A DNA stretch of 64,000 nucleotides from Pseudomonas grimontii (GTDB lineage Bacteria > Pseudomonadota > Gammaproteobacteria > Pseudomonadales > Pseudomonadaceae). Position 1 is the first letter of the stretch. Every line of letters begins with the position of its first letter. The notes below the pieces were generated by a model. It did no database searches. It was not told where the DNA came from and was given only the letters and a program-made list of their open reading frames with translations. Location: the NCBI RefSeq assembly GCF_007858185.1, contig NZ_VFES01000013.1, forward strand, positions 158,291-222,290, given 5' to 3'. This document shows, piece by piece, positions 1-8,340 of the stretch. A program made the position numbers and the translations under genes.

Positions 1-1083
1 CCCACCAGCGCCCTCGACGTGACCGTGCAGCGCAAGATCCTCGACCACTTGCAGCGCCTGGTCAGGGAGCGCGGCATTTCGCTGCTGATCATTACCCACG
101 ACCTGGGCGTGGCCCTCGACCGTGCCGACCGCATCCTGGTGATGCAACAGGGTGAAGTGGTAGAGCAAGGTCCGCCACGGCAGATCCTCGCGCACCCCAG
201 CCACGACTACACACGCGCGCTGATCGCCGCCGCCCCGGCCTTCGCCAAGCGGCGTGAACCGTTGCTCCAGCTCGAGCTGGGGCATGAGCCGATCCTGAGC
301 CTGCACAACGTCGGCAAGACGTTTGCCCTGCCCAAGGTCAAGGGCGAGGCGTCGACCTTCGTGGCCTTGGAAGATCTGAGCCTGGAGGTGTACCCCGGCC
401 AGACCCTGGCCATCGTCGGCGAGTCCGGCTCGGGCAAGAGCACTGCGCTGCGTATCGCCCTCGGCCTGGAAAAGCCGACACAGGGCCGGGTCTGGTTCGA
501 GCAGCAAGACGTCACCGACCTGAGCTGGCGCGACTTCCGCCCGCTGCGCCAACGCCTGCAACTGGTGCAACAAAACCCCTTCGCCGCGCTGGACCCGCGC
601 TTCACGGTGTTCGACAGCATTGTTGAGCCGCTGGTGTCGTTTGGCTTGCTCAAGGGCGCCGCCCTGGAACAGGCGGCGCGCGAATTGATCAGCCGCGTGC
701 ACCTGCCGGTGAGCTTTCTGGATCGTCTGCCCCGTGAGCTGTCGGGCGGCCAGTGCCAACGGGTCGCCATCGCCAGGGCCTTGGCGTTGAAACCCGACCT
801 GTTGTTGCTGGATGAACCGGTCAGCGCCCTGGATGTGTCGGTGCAAGCACGCATCCTTGACCTGCTGCAAGAGCTGCAACGGGAGATGGGCATCGCCTAT
901 GTGCTGGTGTCGCACGATCTGTCAGTGGTGGCCAACTTCGCCCATGCGGTGCTGGTGCTGCGCAAGGGTCGCGTGGTTGAACAAGGCTCGGTGGCGCACA
1001 TCTTCAACCAGCCGGCCAGCGACTACACCCGCGAACTGATTGCGGCCATCCCTGGCCGGCAAGTCACGGCAAGCGCCGCCTGA
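1..1083 (+). CDS. Dipeptide/nickel-type ABC transporter, fused double ATP-binding protein (5' partial)
   Basis: The reading frame is open from base 1, so the gene enters from the left edge; a GTG at base 19 is internal. The first visible residues, PTSALDVTVQ, are the Walker B/D-loop end of a first nucleotide-binding domain. A complete second domain follows, with Walker A GESGSGKST, signature LSGGQCQRVAIARAL (Cys instead of the usual Arg in the Q-loop-proximal triplet), Walker B LLLLDEP and switch His in VLVSHD. Both domains end with the oligopeptide/dipeptide C-terminal motif (DYTRALIAAAP, DYTRELIAAIP). Double-ATPase proteins of this type energise uptake of peptides, nickel or metallophores. 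The permease genes would lie left of the window. It ends 3 bp from the convergent binding-protein gene. Confidence 0.9.
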   Translation, partial: PTSALDVTVQRKILDHLQRLVRERGISLLIITHDLGVALDRADRILVMQQGEVVEQGPPRQILAHPSHDYTRALIAAAPAFAKRREPLLQLELGHEPILSLHNVGKTFALPKVKGEASTFVALEDLSLEVYPGQTLAIVGESGSGKSTALRIALGLEKPTQGRVWFEQQDVTDLSWRDFRPLRQRLQLVQQNPFAALDPRFTVFDSIVEPLVSFGLLKGAALEQAARELISRVHLPVSFLDRLPRELSGGQCQRVAIARALALKPDLLLLDEPVSALDVSVQARILDLLQELQREMGIAYVLVSHDLSVVANFAHAVLVLRKGRVVEQGSVAHIFNQPASDYTRELIAAIPGRQVTASAA

Positions 1084-1086
1084 GGT

Positions 1087-2418
1087 TTACTGCACCGAGC
1101 AATCCCGCGCCACAATACCCTTCTCCTGGGCATACGCGGCGGACTTGGCTTCGATCAACGGACGCAAGGTGGCGCGGTCGGCTTGCAGCCAGTCGGTCAC
1201 CAGCACCCACTTTTGCCCATCCCACTGCTGCACCCGGGCGGAACCGCCGCCTTCGTGGTCGGCGCAGGACAATGTCAACGGCGCCAACAGCCCTTCGAAG
1301 CCCATGGCCTTGAGGCGTGCAGCGTCGATATTCAGGTGTTCGAACGCCCAGCGGGTTTCCTCGCCGTTCAGCGCGCGATTGCCGAACTTGGCCTGGCCGG
1401 TGCGCAGCGCTTCGACGGCAATCGCGGCGTTGATCAGGCCAATGTTGTAGTAGACCTTGCCAAAGTAGCTGGGGTCCTTGAGGTTGCTCTTGCCGGGATC
1501 GAGGATGAACTGCTTGAGCTTTTTATGGATCTCGAAGCTGTCGCCACCGGGGAACGGCGCCAGTGCCTGGTAGCCTTTAGCGGCGGTGCCGGCGGGAATC
1601 ACGTCGGCTTCGGAGCCGGCCCAGACATCACCGATCAGGCGGTCCACGGGGATGCCAAAGCGCACGGCGGTCTTGATGCCGACGGGAGTGGACACGCCCC
1701 AGGTGCGCAGGAATACCCAGTCCGGGTTGATCTGCCGCACCTGGCGCCATTGGGTGGACTGCTCGTTGCCGGGGTCGGCCACGGGGATCTGGATGTTATC
1801 GAACCCGTATTTTTGCGCCAGCAACTGCATGGCCGCCTGGGTTTCGCGGCCATAGGCGGAGTCGTGGTAGACGGTGACGATCTTCTTGCCCTTGAGCTTG
1901 TCCAGGCCGCCTTCGCGCTGGGCGATGTAGTTGATGCCCACCGAGGCCTGGCCGTAGTAGTTGAGCAACAACGGGAACGCGTAAGGGAATACGCGGCCAT
2001 CGGTGGACTCGGTACGCCCGCCGGCGCCGTCGATCAGCGGGATGTGGTCAACGGCGGCGCGGTCCATCAGCGCATAGGAGGCCGGGGTGCTGTGGGTGAA
2101 GAAGAACCCGGTGGGCGCGCCGTCCAGGCCACCTTTGTAGCGCTCGTAGCATTCGATGATGCGGTCGGTCTTCCACTCGGTCTCGCATTCCTGCCAGACC
2201 AGCTTGACGCCATTCACCCCGCCTTCGACCTCGTTGATGTAGCGAAAGTAATCAATCTCCCCCGCCCACCACGGAATGCCGCTGGAAGCATAGGCGCCGA
2301 CCCGGTAGGTGGCGAGCGGGATGAACTGTTGATCGTTGGCGGCCTGGGCAACAGGCCCGCCCAAGGCGCCGAGTGCCAGCAGGGTGGCGATGATTGTGCG
2401 TTGCAAGACGTTGTGCAT
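1087..2418 (-). CDS. ABC transporter substrate-binding protein, branched-chain amino acid/urea type
   Basis: A 443-residue periplasmic binding protein of the type I (Leu/Ile/Val-like) fold. The first 26 residues form a signal peptide (basic-hydrophobic stretch ending PVAQA) and the mature part opens with FIPLATYRVGAYASSG. Segments such as KGKKIVTVYHDSAYGRE and DWVFLRTWGVSTPVGIKTA resemble the nucleotide-like lobes of Peripla_BP_6 proteins. Substrate cannot be read from the sequence. The gene is convergent with the ABC ATPase and separated from it by only 3 bp, yet that ATPase is of the peptide/nickel class, so this protein may not be its partner. No permease or ATPase of the branched-chain class is in view. 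Confidence 0.8.
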   Translation of the reverse strand: MHNVLQRTIIATLLALGALGGPVAQAANDQQFIPLATYRVGAYASSGIPWWAGEIDYFRYINEVEGGVNGVKLVWQECETEWKTDRIIECYERYKGGLDGAPTGFFFTHSTPASYALMDRAAVDHIPLIDGAGGRTESTDGRVFPYAFPLLLNYYGQASVGINYIAQREGGLDKLKGKKIVTVYHDSAYGRETQAAMQLLAQKYGFDNIQIPVADPGNEQSTQWRQVRQINPDWVFLRTWGVSTPVGIKTAVRFGIPVDRLIGDVWAGSEADVIPAGTAAKGYQALAPFPGGDSFEIHKKLKQFILDPGKSNLKDPSYFGKVYYNIGLINAAIAVEALRTGQAKFGNRALNGEETRWAFEHLNIDAARLKAMGFEGLLAPLTLSCADHEGGGSARVQQWDGQKWVLVTDWLQADRATLRPLIEAKSAAYAQEKGIVARDCSVQ

Positions 2419-2646
2419 GGGTGTGGGTTCTTATGAAAAGTGAGGTTTCCCCTCCCGTTGTCGGGTCAGCGCCAATCGGGTCACAACACAATTCATGCCA
2501 AGCGCATAAGCCTTCCTATTCAAGGGATTGCGCTGTACCGGTCACCCTGCACGGCTCGGATAATCGAACACTTTATTGAACCGTTGTTGCGCCACCAACA
2601 CCGCGCTCGATCGCCAGGCCTGCGGCAAAATAGCGCGTTTTACTTC

Positions 2647-3084
2647 ATGCCTGAACTGCGGCTAAATACCCGCCCTTTTGCGTCGATTGCTTCGATGGCT
2701 ATGTTCAAACGCGTCAGCCCCTGGATCGCCTGCCTGGCCCTGTTGCTCAACATGCTGGCCATGCCGCTGAGCCGTGCCCTGCAAACGCCGGACATCGGCC
2801 TGATGCTCTGGGGTGGATTCTGCTCCGGGGGCGCGTCGCAAGCCCTGCCGCCAGGCTTTGCCAAGCTGATCGACCCATCGCAGTCGGCCCCGGCACCCAG
2901 CACCATGAAGCACAGCGATTGCTGCTGTGGTCATGCCGGATTGGCCGCCCTGCCTTCCAGCCATTACCGGCATCTGCTGCCGCGCTATACACCCGATATC
3001 GCCCTCGACAACCCGTTGCTGCCAACGTTGCAACCCAAGGTCCGCTGGCCGGACCTCAACCCGCGCGCCTCTCCTCTCGCCTGA
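2647..3084 (+). CDS. DUF2946-family Cys/His-rich exported protein
   Basis: A 145-residue protein if started at ATG 2647; an in-frame ATG at 2695 gives a more typical signal peptide (MAMFKRV then a hydrophobic stretch ending MPLSRA). Neither has a strong ribosome-binding site. After the signal comes CSGG and the cluster KHSDCCCGHAG, a likely metal-binding motif. These features match the DUF2946 family, often found next to TonB-dependent metal (especially copper) receptors in proteobacteria. A TonB-dependent receptor starts about 80 bp downstream on the same strand, which supports a metal-linked role. The function of the family is not established. Confidence 0.7.
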   Translation: MPELRLNTRPFASIASMAMFKRVSPWIACLALLLNMLAMPLSRALQTPDIGLMLWGGFCSGGASQALPPGFAKLIDPSQSAPAPSTMKHSDCCCGHAGLAALPSSHYRHLLPRYTPDIALDNPLLPTLQPKVRWPDLNPRASPLA

Positions 3085-3160
3085 TCGCCCCGAACCCTGC
3101 GTTATCAGCCTTCCACTGCGGAGGCTGGAACATCCTTGAAGTGTTTGGCTATCAGGAAGT

Positions 3161-5254
3161 ATGTCCATGCCTGTTCACTTGACTGCGCCGCGTGCGCAGC
3201 GTCACTCCGTGTCCCGTTGCCTGTGGCCGCTGATTTCAGCCGGTCTGTTCGCCCTCAACCCGTTATCTTTGGCCCTTGCCCAAGCCAGCCAAAGCGAAGA
3301 CTCGGCCCTGACCCTCGGCACCGTCACGGTCCAGGGTGCAAGTGGCGCCAGCGGCCCGTTGAGTACCGCCAGCGTGCTCAGCTCGGTGGATATCCTCGGT
3401 GCCGACATCCTCGAAAAAATGCCGGTCAACTACAGCTGGGAACTGTTCAGCCGCGCGCCGGGGGTGATGCTCACCGAATTCAACCAGGGCACCACCTCCG
3501 GCAAGATCTCGTTTCGCGGCTTCAACGGCGAAGGTGAAGTGAATGCGGTGAAGCTGCTGATCGATGGTATTCCGAGCAACAGCAACGACGGCAACATGCC
3601 GTTTATGGACATGATTTTCCCGTTGGAGCTGGACAGTATCGAAGTGGTGCGCGGCACCAGCGATGCACGCTACGGCCTGAACAACATCGCCGGCAACGTC
3701 AATATGCTCACCCGCACGGGCGGCGACTACACCAGGGCACGCCTGCGTTATGGCAGCTTCAACACCCAGGAAACGCAGTTCGCCAAAGGCATCCAGGGCA
3801 GCAATTGGACGCAGAACTACTTCTTCGCCTACCAGAAGGCTGACGGCTACCGCGACCATGCCGAGGCGGACAAATTCTCGCTGTCGGGCAAATGGTTCTA
3901 CACCCCGGACGACAACAGCTACCGCATCGGCCTGATCGCCCGTCACTACGAAACCGAGGCTCAGGAGCCCGGTTACTTGAGCGAGGACGATGCGCGCCGA
4001 CATCCGACCATGACCAACAACTACAACGCCAGCGATAAAGGCACGCGGCGCATGAACCAGCTCAGTCTGCATCTCGACACTGAGCTGACCGACACCCTTG
4101 CCTGGTCGGCGAAAACCTACGTCAACACGTTCGATGACCGGCGCTGGACCCAGTACTGGCGCACCAGTGCCCAGCAGGAGCGCGACGCCTACGAAACCCA
4201 ATACGGTGCCCTCACCTCGCTGACCTGGCGCCCGCACGTCAGTTGGTTGTATGACTTCGCCCTGGAGGGCGGCGCCGATACGCAACAGCAACAGAACCAG
4301 AGCGAGCGCTACCGCACCCAAAACCGCACGCGCCTGGCGCAAACCCGCGACCAGCAGTTCGACTTCGACACCTACGGCGCCTACGTGCAGGCCGAGATCA
4401 AGCCGTTCGAGTCGTTGAAGATCATCCCGGCGTATCGCGTCGACAAGATCCAGGGCAACTTCACCAACGAAATGACCGGCCTGGATTACGACATCAACGA
4501 CTACGGGCTGATCAGGCAACCCAAGCTCAGCGTGGTGTACTCACCCTGGGACGTGGCCAGCGTGTACGCCAACTGGGGGCGCACGTTCCAGGTCGGCACC
4601 GGCGCGGCGGCCTACAAGATTCCGCCCAGGGACACCGACCTGGCGCCGTCCATCAATGACGGCTGGGAAACCGGGATCAAATTCACCCCCGCCGACTGGA
4701 TCGACGGCCGTGTGGCGTATTGGCAACAGCAAGCCAGTGGCGAAGTCAGCCGCCGGCTCAATGACCCCAGCGGCGAGTCGGACAACGTCGGCGAAACCCG
4801 CCGCTGGGGTTACGACGCGCAGTTGAACCTGCACCCGAATGAACGCACCGAGATCTGGCTGGCCTATGCCTGGCAGTACTCGAAAATCCTCCAGCCCAGC
4901 GCGACACTGCCTAACAGCAAGGGCCAGGAAATCGACCACATCCCCCATCACCTGTACAACGCCGGCGTCAGCTTCAAGGCCACGCCGGCCCTGCAACTCA
5001 CCGCCTGGATGAACGGCCAGACGAACTACTACCTGGAACGCGAGAACACCCAGGGCACTTACGGGGGCTACGTATTGATGAACCTGGGCGCGACGTACCA
5101 GGTGACCAAGTCGCTCAGCGTCGACCTGCAACTGAAAAACCTCACCAACCGTTACTACGAGTACGCCTGGTATGACCCGGACGGTGCCAAAGCGTCGCTG
5201 CACTCCCCCGGCGACGGACGTGCGTTGTATAGCGGGGTGACGCTGGACTTCTGA
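3161..5254 (+). CDS. TonB-dependent outer-membrane receptor
   Basis: A 697-residue outer-membrane beta-barrel receptor. It has a signal peptide (about residues 1-42), a TonB-box-like segment near TLGTVTVQG, a plug domain containing RAPGVML, GFNGEGEVNAVKLLIDGIP and the IEVVRGTSDARYGLNNIAGNV signature, and a barrel ending in LYSGVTLDF with the terminal Phe expected of outer-membrane barrels. The start may be the second ATG at 3167, which is better spaced from AGGAAG at 3154. The ligand is unknown; the DUF2946 gene immediately upstream and the ABC genes to the left suggest a metal or metallophore. No Fur-like box was recognised upstream. Confidence 0.85.
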   Translation: MSMPVHLTAPRAQRHSVSRCLWPLISAGLFALNPLSLALAQASQSEDSALTLGTVTVQGASGASGPLSTASVLSSVDILGADILEKMPVNYSWELFSRAPGVMLTEFNQGTTSGKISFRGFNGEGEVNAVKLLIDGIPSNSNDGNMPFMDMIFPLELDSIEVVRGTSDARYGLNNIAGNVNMLTRTGGDYTRARLRYGSFNTQETQFAKGIQGSNWTQNYFFAYQKADGYRDHAEADKFSLSGKWFYTPDDNSYRIGLIARHYETEAQEPGYLSEDDARRHPTMTNNYNASDKGTRRMNQLSLHLDTELTDTLAWSAKTYVNTFDDRRWTQYWRTSAQQERDAYETQYGALTSLTWRPHVSWLYDFALEGGADTQQQQNQSERYRTQNRTRLAQTRDQQFDFDTYGAYVQAEIKPFESLKIIPAYRVDKIQGNFTNEMTGLDYDINDYGLIRQPKLSVVYSPWDVASVYANWGRTFQVGTGAAAYKIPPRDTDLAPSINDGWETGIKFTPADWIDGRVAYWQQQASGEVSRRLNDPSGESDNVGETRRWGYDAQLNLHPNERTEIWLAYAWQYSKILQPSATLPNSKGQEIDHIPHHLYNAGVSFKATPALQLTAWMNGQTNYYLERENTQGTYGGYVLMNLGATYQVTKSLSVDLQLKNLTNRYYEYAWYDPDGAKASLHSPGDGRALYSGVTLDF

Positions 5255-5380
5255 ATGGGTGAGAGCACACAAGCCCCAACAATCAGACCGACAATAAAGT
5301 CGCGCTAACCACGATGCGAAGCGAGCCGCCCTTGATCTTGACCTTGATCTCAGGCGCCCCGTTAAACCACGCTGGCCGGA

Positions 5381-5583
5381 ATTCGATAGTGATTTGGGGG
5401 GTAAACCGGCAGGGATGCCGGTTTAGCCGCCCCGCGCCATGGATGGCGCGTGGCGGCGGCCCCCCAAATCACTGTCGGATTACGGGCACACCGAGCCTAG
5501 GCGAGGTGCCGAGTGGTGGGGCAAGAGCCCTTTTGGTTACTTTTGGGGCTCTTTTCCAAAAGTGACCCGCTGTAAGAGCGGAA
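5381..5583. repeat. Nested-palindrome intergenic element with conserved tail
   Basis: An outer 21-bp arm at 5381-5401 pairs with 5460-5480 (the inner 14 bases match perfectly; two outer positions would be G-U in RNA). Inside lie two further hairpins: 5403-5424 (AAACCGGCA/TGCCGGTTT) and 5434-5449 (GCGCCAT/ATGGCGC). A tail to about 5583 contains the phrases gcaagagcccttttggttac and aagtgacccgctgtaagagc, which I recall as frequent in fluorescent Pseudomonas intergenic DNA. Short frames across it look like artefacts of the repeat. The rest of 5255-5813 holds only the degenerate REP and a terminator. Confidence 0.65.
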
Positions 5584-5655
5584 TCCTAAGTGGCCGTTAC
5601 CGCAGCAACGGATATGTACTCGGCCTGACATCCTGGTCGACTGTCAGGCCGCCAT

Positions 5656-5695
5656 CGGGGGCAAGTCGAATCGTCGCACCGCCCCTCCCACATTT
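5656..5695 (+). repeat. Degenerate REP sequence carrying a 16-base block
   Basis: The flanks read gggggcaag and cccctcccacattt, which together are the familiar gggggcttgcccc-type REP core seen elsewhere in the window. Between them bases 5666-5681 (tcgaatcgtcgcaccg) replace a single C. The same 16 bases occur at 56389-56404 inside a different REP-like palindrome. Confidence 0.6.
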
Positions 5696-5767
5696 GGATC
5701 GGGGACAATCAGTCAAATGTCGCCAGGCCATAGACCCGTCACAGGAGCAATCTCCCAGCCACAACAA

Positions 5768-5803
5768 AAAAATGCCCACCCCCGCCAAGGGATAGGCATT
5801 TTT
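5768..5803 (-). terminator. Probable bidirectional intrinsic terminator
   Basis: AAAAATGCC at 5768-5776 pairs with GGCATTTTT at 5795-5803 around an 18-base loop, giving a T-run after the stem on the minus strand. It lies 10 bp beyond the stop of the minus-strand gene at 5814, whose transcript it should end. Confidence 0.7.
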
Positions 5804-5813
5804 CCTCCAACCA

Positions 5814-6332
5814 TTACTGCTTGGCGTGCTTGGCCTGTACCTCAGGCATCGCCGAAGAGTGATGATTAAGAATTTTCCACTGGCCACCCACCTGCTCATA
5901 GACGAAGGTGTAGCGTGCCTGCACATGGCGCACCTTGCCGTCCGACTCGGTCAGGGTGAAGGTGTAGACGCCACTGTCCATGGCCACGTTGCTGCCCAGT
6001 TGGCGGATCTCGCGGTAGTTGATCTGGCCCACCGGCTTGAGCGCCAGGAAGTGGTCGAAGTAATCCTTGATCTGCTCCGGCGTCGTGCGCACCTGGTTGG
6101 ACACGGTCGGCTGCAACACAGCGCCCGGCGCGTACAGGTCCACCACCGATTTCACGTTGCCGGTCTGCAAGGCGTTGTTCCAGCGGTCGAATAAACCGGC
6201 AATCTCGCGGTCTTTGACATTGGCCGGCGCCTGGGCCACCTCACGGTAGACATACGGGGCCGTCTCGGCGGCGTGAACAAACGGTACGCTCAGGGCAAAC
6301 ATCAGGGCGATTGGGGCGATCTTGAATTTCAT
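5814..6332 (-). CDS. Exported NTF2-like/SgcJ-family protein
   Basis: A 172-residue protein. The frame extends upstream to 6452, but ATG 6332 begins a clear signal peptide (MKFKIAPIALMFALSVPFVHAAE), so that start is preferred. The mature part has the DUF4440/CaMKII-association fold pattern: IAGLFDRWNNALQTG near the start, VDLYAPGAVLQPT, then ITF-type strands and a C-terminal YTFVYEQVGGQWKILNHHSS. Proteins of this kind are small periplasmic or secreted NTF2-fold proteins; some are annotated SgcJ/EcaC oxidoreductase without proven activity. It is a single-gene unit followed by a terminator. Confidence 0.75.
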   Translation of the reverse strand: MKFKIAPIALMFALSVPFVHAAETAPYVYREVAQAPANVKDREIAGLFDRWNNALQTGNVKSVVDLYAPGAVLQPTVSNQVRTTPEQIKDYFDHFLALKPVGQINYREIRQLGSNVAMDSGVYTFTLTESDGKVRHVQARYTFVYEQVGGQWKILNHHSSAMPEVQAKHAKQ

Positions 6333-6511
6333 GGCGTTACTCCAGTGGTCGTCGTTGAGACCACTTTGCCAACCTGCCCGCTGCCCGCCATCGGCCAACC
6401 GGAGGTATTTACCTATGCCATTTGGCAGATAGCGCCCAAGGTGTCCGAGCATGTTTAATAGCTACCCCTTGAATAGCTACCCCTCACGCCCGCAGCAATG
6501 GAGTATCACCC

Positions 6512-7690
6512 ATGCATGACACGCCCCATGACCCCGGCAGTGCCTTGGCCATGCGCGCGCATTTCCGTCAATCGGAAAGTCGTACGGCGCGCCTGCGCCT
6601 GTTGGTGGATACCGGCCAGCAACTGCGCCAGCTGAGCCCTGACGCCATGCGCGAACACGTGCTCGCGCGGGCCTGCGCGTTTCTGGCGATGGACCACGGG
6701 CTGCTGCTGGAGTGGGACGCCGAGGGCGTCGCCTACACCGGCGCCCGCCATGGCAACCCGGCGCGATTGGGCAGCCTGGCCGCCCTCGCCGACCGCAGCC
6801 TGCGCACACCGTGTTGGCAGGAACGGCCATCGGAGGACTTGCCCAGCGTCTTGCAAGTACCGTTGCGCGCCGGTGACGGCCAGGCCTTTGGCGTACTGGT
6901 GCTGGGCAATAGCATCAGCCTGCGGGCGCCGGAGCACGAAGACAGCGAATCCCTGCAACTGCTCGCCACATTGCTGGCGGCCCACCTGGAAAACGATCGG
7001 CTGCTGACCACCCTCAAACTGCGCGATAAAACCCTGTCCGACCTGGTCAACCGCTTGCTTCGCGCCCAGGAGGACGAACGCAAGCGCGTGGCCTACGACC
7101 TGCACGATGGCCTGGCGCAAACCCTCGCGGGCCTGCACCAACGGCTGCAAGGTTTTGCCGGACGCTGCCCGCCGCTGCCAGAGGCATTGGCTGCCGACCT
7201 GCAGGCGATTCTTACCCTGGCCCAACACTCGGTTGGCGAGGGCCGGCAACTGATCGCGGGCCTGCGTCCCACGGTGCTGGATGATTTCGGCTTGTTCAAA
7301 GCCCTCGATAAAGAAGCCGACCGCCTGCGCGACGCCGGAATCAATGTGGTGTGGCAGGCGCACTGTGAAACGCGCTTACCCAGCCAGGTGGAAATCGCCT
7401 TGTTCCGGATCGGCCAGGAAGCCATCAACAACGTGCTCAAACATGCGCGCGCAAGTCGGGTGCAACTGACCCTGGCACTGCACGACGGCCACGCGTCCCT
7501 GCGGCTGGACGACAATGGCAAAGGCTTCACTTCGGCGCCATCCCTTGATGACGCCCAGCACCTGGGCCTCGCCACCATGCAGGAGCGCGCCAGCCTGCTG
7601 GGCGGCAGCTTCACCTGCGTCAGCGCAGTCGACGGCGGTACCCAGCTGCACGCCCGCGTGCCAGCCCACTTGATTGGAGTACCTCAATGA
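6512..7690 (+). CDS. Sensor histidine kinase (HisKA_3/NarX type) with GAF-like input domain
   Basis: A 392-residue cytoplasmic kinase with no membrane segment. Residues about 20-165 look like a GAF-type sensor (ARACAFLAMDHGLLLEW, LQVPLRAGDGQAFGVLVLG). The dimerisation/phosphoacceptor segment is RKRVAYDLHDGLAQTLAGLH with His198. The HATPase domain carries FRIGQEAINNVLKHARA and DNGKGF. This class phosphorylates LuxR/NarL-type regulators, and exactly such a regulator begins at 7687, overlapping by the ATGA stop/start. The signal is unknown. It is the first of four overlapping signalling genes. Confidence 0.88.
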   Translation: MHDTPHDPGSALAMRAHFRQSESRTARLRLLVDTGQQLRQLSPDAMREHVLARACAFLAMDHGLLLEWDAEGVAYTGARHGNPARLGSLAALADRSLRTPCWQERPSEDLPSVLQVPLRAGDGQAFGVLVLGNSISLRAPEHEDSESLQLLATLLAAHLENDRLLTTLKLRDKTLSDLVNRLLRAQEDERKRVAYDLHDGLAQTLAGLHQRLQGFAGRCPPLPEALAADLQAILTLAQHSVGEGRQLIAGLRPTVLDDFGLFKALDKEADRLRDAGINVVWQAHCETRLPSQVEIALFRIGQEAINNVLKHARASRVQLTLALHDGHASLRLDDNGKGFTSAPSLDDAQHLGLATMQERASLLGGSFTCVSAVDGGTQLHARVPAHLIGVPQ

Positions 7691-8340
7691 CCCACGTCTT
7701 GCGCCTGGTGCTGGCGGACGATCATGAAGTCACGCGCACCGGCTTCGTTTCCCTGCTGGCCGGCCATCCGCAGTTCGAGGTGGTCGGTCAAGCCAGCGAT
7801 GGCCTGCAAGCGGTGGAGCTGTGTGAGCAATTGCTGCCGGATATCGTCATCCTCGACATCCGCATGCCCGGGCTCAACGGTTTGGGCGCCGCACGCTTGC
7901 TGCAACAACGCCTGCCGGCGGTGAAGGTGGTGATGTTCACCATGGACGACAGCCCCGAGTACCTGGAAGCAGCCATGAATGCCGGTGCGGTGGGCTACTT
8001 GCTCAAAGACGCCAGCCGTGCCGAGGTGATCCAGGCGCTGCAACAAGTGGCCGCCGGCGGCGAGGCGCTCAACACGGCGGTCAGCGCCCGGCTGTTGCGG
8101 CGCATGACCGAACGCCAGGCCAGCGGTGCCGTCGCCAACGAACAGCTCACCCCACGGGAGCGCCAGGTCCTCGGTTTGGTCGCCAATGGTATGAGCAACC
8201 GGGCCATCGGCGAGCATCTGGGCATTACCACCGGCACGGCCAAGGCCCATGTCGAGCGGGTGATCGGCAAGCTCGGCGCGGCCGACCGCACCCAGGCCGC
8301 CGTGCGGGGCATTGCCTTGGGCCTGGTGACGCCACTATGA
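7687..8340 (+). CDS. LuxR/NarL-family response regulator
   Basis: A 217-residue two-domain regulator. The receiver domain has the acidic pair in LVLADDHE, phosphoacceptor Asp57 in IVILDIRMPG and the conserved Lys in YLLKDAS. A linker leads to a GerE-type helix-turn-helix (LTPRERQVLGLVANGMSNRA, then GTAKAHVERVIGKLG). It is coupled to the upstream kinase and downstream hybrid kinase by 4-bp ATGA overlaps, so all are expected to be made together. It is the only member of the group with a DNA-binding domain, so it is probably the transcriptional output. Targets are unknown. Confidence 0.92.
   Translation: MTHVLRLVLADDHEVTRTGFVSLLAGHPQFEVVGQASDGLQAVELCEQLLPDIVILDIRMPGLNGLGAARLLQQRLPAVKVVMFTMDDSPEYLEAAMNAGAVGYLLKDASRAEVIQALQQVAAGGEALNTAVSARLLRRMTERQASGAVANEQLTPRERQVLGLVANGMSNRAIGEHLGITTGTAKAHVERVIGKLGAADRTQAAVRGIALGLVTPL

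Noticed and set aside
3263..4519. 418-codon minus-strand frame opposite the TonB-dependent receptor
   Set aside because: Antisense shadow of a well-supported gene with no motif or start signal of its own.
5314..5795. Two short plus-strand frames that could be hypothetical proteins
   Set aside because: They run through the nested palindrome and its conserved tail, which explain the open frames; there is no start signal.
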